Source: an uncultured Ruminococcus sp.
GTDB taxonomy: Bacteria; Bacillota; Clostridia; Oscillospirales; Ruminococcaceae
Direction: 5' to 3'
Length of the DNA: 64,000 nt
NCBI GenBank assembly: GCA_910579955.1
Contig: CAJTWE010000006.1
Coordinates: 1-64,000 of the forward strand
Made by a program: the position numbers and the translations under genes. Position 1 is the first letter of the stretch. Every line of letters begins with the position of its first letter. Below, piece after piece: positions 57,985-64,000 of the stretch. A model generated the notes under the pieces. It was not told the DNA's origin. It saw only the letters and a list, made by a program, of their open reading frames with translations, and did not search any database.

Positions 57985-58342
57985 TACATATGATTGTACG
58001 TTTTTGGTAAATGATGGGAATAATTCTTAGCCGTGCGCAGCGAAGCGGCGGTAATTTATCAATTTTTAGAAGCAAGTATGATGAATGCCTGGCAAGGCAG
58101 GAAAAGGTAAAAGAAGGATAGGACAGATGTTTGTGAGAATTGTCCGTAAACGGGGTGACCGTCTGATATTTTATTTTACAGCTTGTTATTATAGTCCGTT
58201 ATAAACGATAGATAGGATCTGGTGCAGTGCCGGGAACGGAATGAAGGCATATGCATAGATCAGGCTTGGACTATTGTATGCAAATATATGCAAAAGCTGT
58301 TTTTCTCCTGCCGTGCGTGGTACGGAAAGAGAGGGTATTTTT
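57985..58342 (+). promoter_or_regulatory. Long structured rnjA leader (unassigned RNA)
   Basis: About 360 nt separate the predicted transcript start from the rnjA TTG, with no convincing ORF. Hairpins visible by eye: 58031-58051 (CCGT-CGC...GCG-GCGG), TGCCT-GGCA-AGGCA (58086-58099), GGACA/TGTCC (58121-58145), ACGG-GGTGA-CCGT (58149-58161), and GCATA..ATAG/CTAT..TATGC (58247-58281). A long-range 7-bp pair ATAGTCC (58191-58197)/GGACTAT (58268-58274) closes a domain with inner TCCGTT/AACGGA. It does not match the RNase P, tmRNA, SRP, T-box or common riboswitch motifs that I could check. Confidence 0.5.
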
Positions 58343-60166
58343 TTGGCATTAACAGAAGGAAAAGACAATCGCAGCGCAAAGGCTGCACAGAATACGAACA
58401 GAGTTCAATATCGCAGAAATTTCAGAAATAATCAGAAATCAAGTTCATTTGAAGCAAAATCGTCTTCTAAATCGGCAAAGGGTAACAATGGAAGAAGAGA
58501 AAACAGAAAGAATCCTGTTCGTATAATCCCGCTTGGCGGACTAAATGAGATAGGCAAGAATATGACAGTGTTTGAGTGCTGTAACGATATGTTCATTCTT
58601 GACTGCGGACTTGCGTTTCCGGATATGGATATGCCGGGCGTTGATATTGTGATTCCTGATTTCACATATGTTGTTGAAAATAAGGATAAAGTCAGAGGCG
58701 TTGTGCTTACACATGGGCATGAGGATCATATTGGAGGACTTGCATATCTTCTTAAAAAAATAAATGTTCCGATCTATGGCACAAGGCTTACGCTTGCGCT
58801 TGTAAAAGGCAAGCTGGAAGAACATGGTCTTGCAAGCACTGCTAAGCTTATTGAAGTGCAGCCTCGTAAAACAGTTCATCTGGGCTGTATGGCAGTTGAA
58901 TTCATTAAAGTGAATCATTCTATTCCTGATGCAGTTGGTATGGCTATTCATACGCCTGCTGGAATTATAGTTCATACAGGAGATTTTAAGGTGGACTTTT
59001 CACCTGTTGACGGAGAGGTCATAGATCTTGCAAGATTCGGTGAACTCGGAAGCAGAGGGGTTCTTGCTCTTATGGCGGATTCCACCAATGCTGAACGTAC
59101 AGGCTTTACACGTTCAGAAAGAACTGTAGGCGGATCATTTGAAAAGCTCTTTGAAAGAGCCGGAGCTAAACGTATAATCATAGCAACATTCTCATCAAAT
59201 ATCCATCGTATACAGCAAATAATCGACAATGCGGTACGTCATAACAGAAAAGTAGCCGTATTCGGACGAAGCATGATACATGTTATGAGTACAGCTTTGG
59301 AGCTTGGTTATCTGAAAGTTCCTGATGGAACGATCATTGATATTGATGATATGAGCAGATATCCGGATGAACGTGTTGTTCTTATCACAACGGGCAGCCA
59401 AGGCGAACCTATGAGCGCTCTCACACGTATGGCAATGAATGGTCATAAGAAGGTTACCATTACGCCAAATGATTTTATCATTATTTCTGCTACACCTATT
59501 CCAGGTAATGAGAAATATGTCACACGTGTAGTAAATGAGCTTATGCATTCCGGCGCTGAGGTCATATATGAGGCAATGTATGAAGTACACGTTTCAGGAC
59601 ACGCCTGTCAGGACGAGCTAAAGCTTATTGAAGCGCTTACAAGACCGAGATATTTTATTCCTGTACACGGTGAATACAAGCACCTTGCAACACATGCACA
59701 GATCGCTGTTTCTATGGGTATTCCAGAGGAGCGTATCGTTATCGGCGAGATAGGAAATGTTATCGAGCTTGATGATAAATCTATACGTGTAGTATCGCAA
59801 GTTCCATCAGGTCGTGTGATGGTAGACGGCTTAGGAGTAGGTGACGTTGGCTCGATAGTTCTTCGTGATAGACGACATCTTGCACAGGACGGTTTGATAA
59901 TAGTTGTTATAGGCATTGAAAAAATAACAAATACCGTTGTATCAGGCCCTGATATTATATCAAGAGGTTTTGTATATGTACGTGAATCAGAGACGCTTAT
60001 GGAAGAAGCAAGACAGGTGCTTCTGCGTGCTCTTGACAAGTGTACAGGTCAGGATCTTAGAGAGTGGGGTACGCTAAAAACCAAACTGCGTGATGTTTTG
60101 TCTGAATATATTTACGGCAAAACTAAGAGAAGTCCTATGATCCTGCCTATTATTATGGAGATTTAA
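58343..60166 (+). CDS. rnjA: Ribonuclease J
   Basis: The 607-residue metallo-beta-lactamase/beta-CASP nuclease acts as an endonuclease and 5'-3' exonuclease in mRNA decay. A basic, disordered N-terminus of about 65 residues (rich in N, R, K, S) precedes the core. Motifs are RIIPLGGLNEIGKNM, VLTHGHEDHIGG (HXHXDH), HSIPDAVG, HTGDFKVD, STNAERTGFTRSE, GSQGEPMSAL, and VSGHACQDEL with PVHGEY. TTG 58343 is the start: GAGAGGG lies 7-8 nt upstream. An in-frame ATG at 58274 has no RBS and falls in the structured leader. The extension is longer than in B. subtilis RNase J1. Confidence 0.95.
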   Translation: MALTEGKDNRSAKAAQNTNRVQYRRNFRNNQKSSSFEAKSSSKSAKGNNGRRENRKNPVRIIPLGGLNEIGKNMTVFECCNDMFILDCGLAFPDMDMPGVDIVIPDFTYVVENKDKVRGVVLTHGHEDHIGGLAYLLKKINVPIYGTRLTLALVKGKLEEHGLASTAKLIEVQPRKTVHLGCMAVEFIKVNHSIPDAVGMAIHTPAGIIVHTGDFKVDFSPVDGEVIDLARFGELGSRGVLALMADSTNAERTGFTRSERTVGGSFEKLFERAGAKRIIIATFSSNIHRIQQIIDNAVRHNRKVAVFGRSMIHVMSTALELGYLKVPDGTIIDIDDMSRYPDERVVLITTGSQGEPMSALTRMAMNGHKKVTITPNDFIIISATPIPGNEKYVTRVVNELMHSGAEVIYEAMYEVHVSGHACQDELKLIEALTRPRYFIPVHGEYKHLATHAQIAVSMGIPEERIVIGEIGNVIELDDKSIRVVSQVPSGRVMVDGLGVGDVGSIVLRDRRHLAQDGLIIVVIGIEKITNTVVSGPDIISRGFVYVRESETLMEEARQVLLRALDKCTGQDLREWGTLKTKLRDVLSEYIYGKTKRSPMILPIIMEI

Positions 60167-60222
60167 TATGCTGACTTCGGAGAATATCTGAGGAATGTAT
60201 TTTGAATCCGGAGGAAAAAACA

Positions 60223-62187
60223 ATGAAAAAAAATAAGGCTGTACTATTTTTTCTGTTATCAGTATTAATGCTTATCAGCATAGTAGTACCTGTTATTATT
60301 TATTCAGCTATAAAAGGCTTCGGCGGATTTGCATTTATGTTTCTGCCTGCTGTTGTTTTGAGTATTATTCTTTTGTGGTTAGGTTTTTTTGTACAGAAAA
60401 AAATCGCTACAGGACAGATAATGGATGAAATGCTTCAGGAGTTTGTCGGCATGTCTCTGAGAAAACTTTCCTTGCCTGTAGTTCTTACAGAGAGAGACGG
60501 AAAAATATTCTGGTATAACGATAAGTTTAAAGGACAGTTTTTACAGGGGCGAAGAAAAAAGACGACATTTCAGGAATTGCTCTGTATGAATGTAAATACT
60601 TTGATGGACGGTCATGATATGATGCTTGAACATCAAGGCCGAAAATATCGTGTTCATAGCGAAACAGTTTGCGTTCAGGACTCAAAGGTTTATGCAGTGC
60701 AGTTTGTAGAGATAACCGATCAGGTGAAGCTTCAAAATGAACTGAGAGAATCCAGACCATGTGTAATGCTTATGGTCATTGACGGTTATGACGATGTAAT
60801 GCAGTATGCCAAGGAAAGTGAAAAGGCGCAGGTTTCCGCAGAAGTGGAAATACTTCTTGAAAATTTCATGGCAGGTACAAAGGGCATTGTTCGTAAGATA
60901 GATAATGATCAGTTCTACGCTGTTATGGAAACAAGATATATTTATAACGCCATGAATAAACGCTTTCCTATTCTAGATGAGGCAAGAAAGATATGCGTTG
61001 CAGGGAGAATAAGAGTTACATTCTCTATAGGCGTGGGCATAGGCGGTGCTTCCCTTGAGGAAAGCGAAAAAATCGCAAGACAATCTCTTGATATGGCACT
61101 TGGACGAGGCGGCGATCAGGCGGCTGTCAAGATGGAAAACGGCTTTAATTTTTATGGCGGTGCTTCCAAGGGCGTTGAAAAACGCTCAAAGGCGATGATA
61201 CGTTCAATGGCTCTTGCATTGCAGGAGATGATAGAAAATGCGGATCATGTCTACATTATGGGACATCGTTTCGGGGATCTTGATGCAATAGGTTCAGCCT
61301 GCGGCATGGCTGGTGCAATAAAGCTTATGGGCAAATCTGCTACAGTTGTTGTAAGACGGCAGAGCTGCCTTGCAGGAAATCTTATTGAAAGAATAAAGAC
61401 TTGTAAAAATCCACCGGAATTTATGGAACCCGAAGTAGCTGTTGCGATGGCAAATGAAAAATCGCTGCTTATTGTAGTTGATACCCACAATAAAGACATA
61501 TTAGAGAGCTTTGAGCTTTATCGCAAGTTGAGCAATGTGGTGGTAATAGATCATCATCGCAAAAGTATAAATTACATTGAAAATGCTGCTCTGTTTCACC
61601 ATGAACCATATGCTTCATCAGCCTCGGAAATGGTAACTGAGCTTATACAGTATTTTCGCCTTGAAAAGGATATTCCTGCTGAATATGCAGATGCACTTCT
61701 TGCCGGAATAACCCTTGATACAAAGAATTTTGTTATGCGTACCGGTGTGCGTACATTTGAAGCAGCAGCATATTTGAGACGTGTAGGTGCTGATACCATT
61801 CAAGTAAAGTCACTCTTTTCAGACACTATTTCTATGTATCAGATGCGCTCTCAGATAGTTGCACATGCTGAGATTTTTAGAAATAATGCTATTTCTGTTG
61901 TAAAGATGCAAAACAGCTCTGTAAGACTGCTTGCAGCTCAGTCAGCAGATGAGCTTCTGAGCATACAGGGCGTTGAAGCGTCCTTTGTACTGTATCTGGA
62001 AAATGGCGGTGTCAGCATATCCGCACGTTCACTTGGAAAGGTGAATGTTCAGCTTATAATGGAAGCATTGGGCGGAGGAGGTCATCAGACAATGGCTGCA
62101 ACACAGATACCGTCGGCAACGATTCAGGATACAAAGGAACGGCTTTTGCAAGTGCTCGAAGATTATGCAGCGGAGTATAAGAGATAA
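60223..62187 (+). CDS. gdpP: Cyclic-di-AMP phosphodiesterase GdpP
   Basis: The 654-residue membrane protein has two N-terminal helices (about 5-60), a PAS-like domain (about 75-150), a degenerate GGDEF domain (about 165-300) and a C-terminal DHH/DHHA1 phosphodiesterase. The DHH part has GHRFGDLDAIGSA (DXD), VVDTHN and VIDHHRKSINY (DHH), and a DHHA1 GGGGHQTMAATQ. It degrades c-di-AMP. ATG 60223 has GGAGG at 8 nt. It precedes rplI and dnaB, a conserved Firmicutes order. Confidence 0.95.
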   Translation: MKKNKAVLFFLLSVLMLISIVVPVIIYSAIKGFGGFAFMFLPAVVLSIILLWLGFFVQKKIATGQIMDEMLQEFVGMSLRKLSLPVVLTERDGKIFWYNDKFKGQFLQGRRKKTTFQELLCMNVNTLMDGHDMMLEHQGRKYRVHSETVCVQDSKVYAVQFVEITDQVKLQNELRESRPCVMLMVIDGYDDVMQYAKESEKAQVSAEVEILLENFMAGTKGIVRKIDNDQFYAVMETRYIYNAMNKRFPILDEARKICVAGRIRVTFSIGVGIGGASLEESEKIARQSLDMALGRGGDQAAVKMENGFNFYGGASKGVEKRSKAMIRSMALALQEMIENADHVYIMGHRFGDLDAIGSACGMAGAIKLMGKSATVVVRRQSCLAGNLIERIKTCKNPPEFMEPEVAVAMANEKSLLIVVDTHNKDILESFELYRKLSNVVVIDHHRKSINYIENAALFHHEPYASSASEMVTELIQYFRLEKDIPAEYADALLAGITLDTKNFVMRTGVRTFEAAAYLRRVGADTIQVKSLFSDTISMYQMRSQIVAHAEIFRNNAISVVKMQNSSVRLLAAQSADELLSIQGVEASFVLYLENGGVSISARSLGKVNVQLIMEALGGGGHQTMAATQIPSATIQDTKERLLQVLEDYAAEYKR

Positions 62188-62255
62188 TATTATAAGAAGT
62201 AAGCCTTGTGATGCAGGTATCATTTAGGCAGGCTTCTGGGAAAGGAATATTTATT

Positions 62256-62702
62256 ATGAAGGTTATTTATTTACAGGACGTAAAAGGCTCAGGAAAAAAG
62301 GGCGAAGTAAAGAATGTAGCAGACGGCTATGCCCGTAATATGCTTTTTCCAAAGGGTTTGGCAATAGAGGCAAACGCTAAGAATCTTTCTGAGCTTGCAG
62401 GAAAGAATTCGTCAGTGGCTCACAAAATAGATGTGGAAAAGCAGAAGGCAAAAGAGATCGCAGATATGATCGGCGGCAAAACCGTAAAGGCTGTTGCCAA
62501 GGCTGGTGCAGGCGGAAGACTTTTTGGCGCAGTTACAGCGCAGAATATTGCAGAATGCATTGAAAAGCAGTATGGCTGCAAGGTTGATAAGAAGAAGATC
62601 TCTCTTAAATCTGAAATAAAGAATTTTGGTACTTATGAAGCTGATATCAAGCTTTATACAGGCATTTCTGCTAAAGTAACTATAGAAGTTGCTGAAAACT
62701 GA
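62256..62702 (+). CDS. rplI: 50S ribosomal protein L9
   Basis: The 148-residue protein has the N-terminal L9 domain MKVIYLQDVKGSGKKGEVKNVADGYARNMLFPKGLA, a connecting helix and the C-terminal rRNA-binding domain (GRLFGAVTAQNIAECIE). It binds 23S rRNA. ATG 62256 has AAAGGA at about 9 nt; the in-frame start at 62208 lacks an RBS. A hairpin with a T-run follows before dnaB. Confidence 0.97.
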   Translation: MKVIYLQDVKGSGKKGEVKNVADGYARNMLFPKGLAIEANAKNLSELAGKNSSVAHKIDVEKQKAKEIADMIGGKTVKAVAKAGAGGRLFGAVTAQNIAECIEKQYGCKVDKKKISLKSEIKNFGTYEADIKLYTGISAKVTIEVAEN

Positions 62703-62710
62703 TGCAATAC

Positions 62711-62742
62711 TATGGGCGACGTTTGTTCGCCCGTATTTTTTT
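62711..62742 (+). terminator. Hairpin with T-run between rplI and dnaB
   Basis: GGGCGA (62714-62719) pairs with TCGCCC (62727-62732), then GTA and seven T. Because dnaB follows 23 nt later without an obvious promoter, this may be a partial terminator. Confidence 0.7.
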
Positions 62743-62764
62743 CTGAAAACAGGAGGGGAGACAT

Positions 62765-64000
62765 ATGGCACAAAATCAGTTTGAACAGCTTGAAACAGGC
62801 GGTGAATTGCCGTTCAGTCTTGAAGCAGAACAGACGATTCTCGGTGCGGTTTTAACAGAGCCTGATGTCTTGTCAACGGTTCTTGAAAAGATCAAGCCGG
62901 ACTGCTTTTTTAATGAGCAGCATAAAGCGCTTTTTCAGATAATCGTTCAGATGTTTACATCAGGTGAAAAGGCTGATGTTATTACACTGCTTAATATTGC
63001 AATGCAGCAGCATTTGTTTGATACAGCGCAGGAGGGAAGAGCTTATCTTGCAGCACTTATCAATATGGTGCCGTCTGTTTCTAATATAGAAAGCTACTGT
63101 AATATTGTTGCGGAGAAATTTTACCTTAGAAGTCTTGCTTTTGCAGCAAGAGCCATATTACAGGACATTCAAAGCGGAGAAGTAAATGCACAGGCTCTTC
63201 TTGACGGTGCGGAGCAGAAGATATTTGATATTCGTCAAGGCAGATCTATACAGGGACTTGTAAAAATAGGAGATGCAGTTTGTGAAGCTTATGACCGCAT
63301 AGGAAAAATATCAGGTCCTGATAAGGAAAAGTATTTAGGCGCTCGTACAGGATATAAGTATCTCGATACTGTAACATCAGGTCTTAACCGCTCTGACCTT
63401 ATACTTATAGCGGCACGTCCTGGTATGGGTAAAACTTCTTTTGCAATAAATATAGCTACTAATGTAGCAAGACGAGGCGATAAGGAGGTTGCGGTATTCT
63501 CACTTGAAATGTCGAGAGAGCAGCTTGCAACACGTATGCTTTCCACAGAAGCGCTTGTTGATTCTCATAAGCTCAGAAGCGGTTATCTTACAAATGACGA
63601 CTGGGTACGTCTTGCACAGGGTGCAGGAGTGCTGAGTGGTTTGCCTATGTATTTTGATGATACCGCAGGTATAACAGTTCAGCAGATAAAGGCAAAACTC
63701 AGACGTATGAAAAATTTGGGGCTTGTTGTCATAGATTATCTTCAGCTTATGACATCTACTCTTAAAACGGATAACCGTGTGCTTGTTATTTCTGAGATAA
63801 CAAGACAGCTTAAAATTATGGCTAAGGAGCTTGATATTCCAGTAATTCTTTTGTCTCAGCTGTCCCGTGGCCCTGAAAGCAGAAATGATAAACGTCCTAT
63901 GCTTTCGGATCTTCGTGAATCCGGTTCTATTGAGCAGGATGCAGATATTGTAATGTTTCTATATAGAGATGCCTATTATAATAAAGACAGTGCAACACCT
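62765..64000 (+). CDS. dnaB: Replicative DNA helicase DnaB, 3' end cut by window edge
   Basis: The first 412 codons are present and open to the right edge. The N-terminal domain (LPFSLEAEQTILGAVL) is followed by a RecA-like helicase domain with Walker A LIAARPGMGKTSFAINIA (about 218-235), SLEMSREQLATRML, VVIDYLQLM (Walker B) and LSQLSRGPESRNDKRPMLSDLRESGSIEQDAD. The RBS AGGAGGGGAGA is strong. Roughly the last 30-40 residues lie outside the window. Confidence 0.96.
   Translation, partial: MAQNQFEQLETGGELPFSLEAEQTILGAVLTEPDVLSTVLEKIKPDCFFNEQHKALFQIIVQMFTSGEKADVITLLNIAMQQHLFDTAQEGRAYLAALINMVPSVSNIESYCNIVAEKFYLRSLAFAARAILQDIQSGEVNAQALLDGAEQKIFDIRQGRSIQGLVKIGDAVCEAYDRIGKISGPDKEKYLGARTGYKYLDTVTSGLNRSDLILIAARPGMGKTSFAINIATNVARRGDKEVAVFSLEMSREQLATRMLSTEALVDSHKLRSGYLTNDDWVRLAQGAGVLSGLPMYFDDTAGITVQQIKAKLRRMKNLGLVVIDYLQLMTSTLKTDNRVLVISEITRQLKIMAKELDIPVILLSQLSRGPESRNDKRPMLSDLRESGSIEQDADIVMFLYRDAYYNKDSATP

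Noticed and set aside
57985..58342. The rnjA leader as RNase P RNA, tmRNA, 6S RNA or SRP RNA
   Set aside because: None of the universally conserved motifs (GAGGAAAGTCC/ACAGAA, the tmRNA acceptor end and tag, the SRP GGAAG/GNAR loop) could be found; left unassigned.

Overview
The window looks like a low-GC Firmicutes chromosome segment, most likely a Ruminococcus-type member of the Oscillospiraceae. Supporting signs are two secreted proteins with C-terminal dockerins (one a GH26 mannanase-like enzyme), a type III glutamine synthetase, a DUF4250 protein, sporulation genes (spoIVA, a SipL-like gene and a SpoIIM-like gene), strong Shine-Dalgarno sites, and many consensus sigma-A promoters with 17-bp spacers. 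Most genes are housekeeping. I see no IS element, prophage or CRISPR array.

Layout. 1-2540: tRNA-Lys (partial) and tRNA-Leu, an ECF sigma factor overlapping a membrane-anchored anti-sigma-like gene, and tRNA-Gln on the minus strand. 2.7-6.4 kb: an operon of a zinc-ribbon membrane protein, nspC, a PflX-type radical SAM protein and a CPBP protease. 6.4-10 kb (minus): a polytopic membrane protein coupled to an FAD oxidoreductase. 10-15.5 kb: proC, SpoIIM-like, DUF624, rpsO, pnp. 15.5-20.7 kb (minus): hslO, a methyltransferase, secA, nth. 20.7-23.8 kb (minus): queD-queE-folE-queC-queF, a complete GTP-to-preQ1 operon behind a preQ1-I riboswitch and terminator. 23.8-26.3 kb: GH26-dockerin enzyme. 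26.4-33.4 kb: DUF4250 and a DtxR-type regulator (divergent), metY, a CDP-glycerol transferase-like gene, coaX and glnN. 33.6-38.2 kb: FMN riboswitch, ribD-ribE-ribBA-ribH and a HAD phosphatase. 38.3-40.4 kb: a small accessory islet after tRNA-Thr(GGT). 40.5-50.3 kb: trmO, a PepV-like peptidase, mscS, a probable small RNA, a second dockerin protein, glyA, rarA and an aroF-type DAHP synthase. 50.6-57.9 kb: an XRE regulator, spoIVA/sipL, the YdbS/YdbT-like pair and an AGCS symporter. 58-64 kb: a long leader, rnjA, gdpP, rplI and dnaB (cut by the right edge).

The most unusual locus is 38.72-39.64 kb. Two paralogous 57-residue ribbon-helix-helix genes (minus strand) alternate with promoter-to-terminator units on the plus strand that would make short RNAs of about 75 nt. 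The units repeat every 380-390 bp. The RNA sequence is conserved (54 of 57 positions over its 3' part) far better than the proteins (about 23 of 57 residues). Each RNA ends across the RHH stop codon and is antisense to the RHH-to-downstream-gene region. This is the architecture of the copG/antisense-RNA/repB control module of pMV158-type plasmids, but here it is chromosomal, duplicated and not attached to a rep gene. A second small-RNA candidate with several C-rich single-stranded motifs lies at about 44.25 kb, and the roughly 360-nt rnjA leader is highly structured and unassigned.

All family calls come from motif recognition by eye. No database search or folding program was run.
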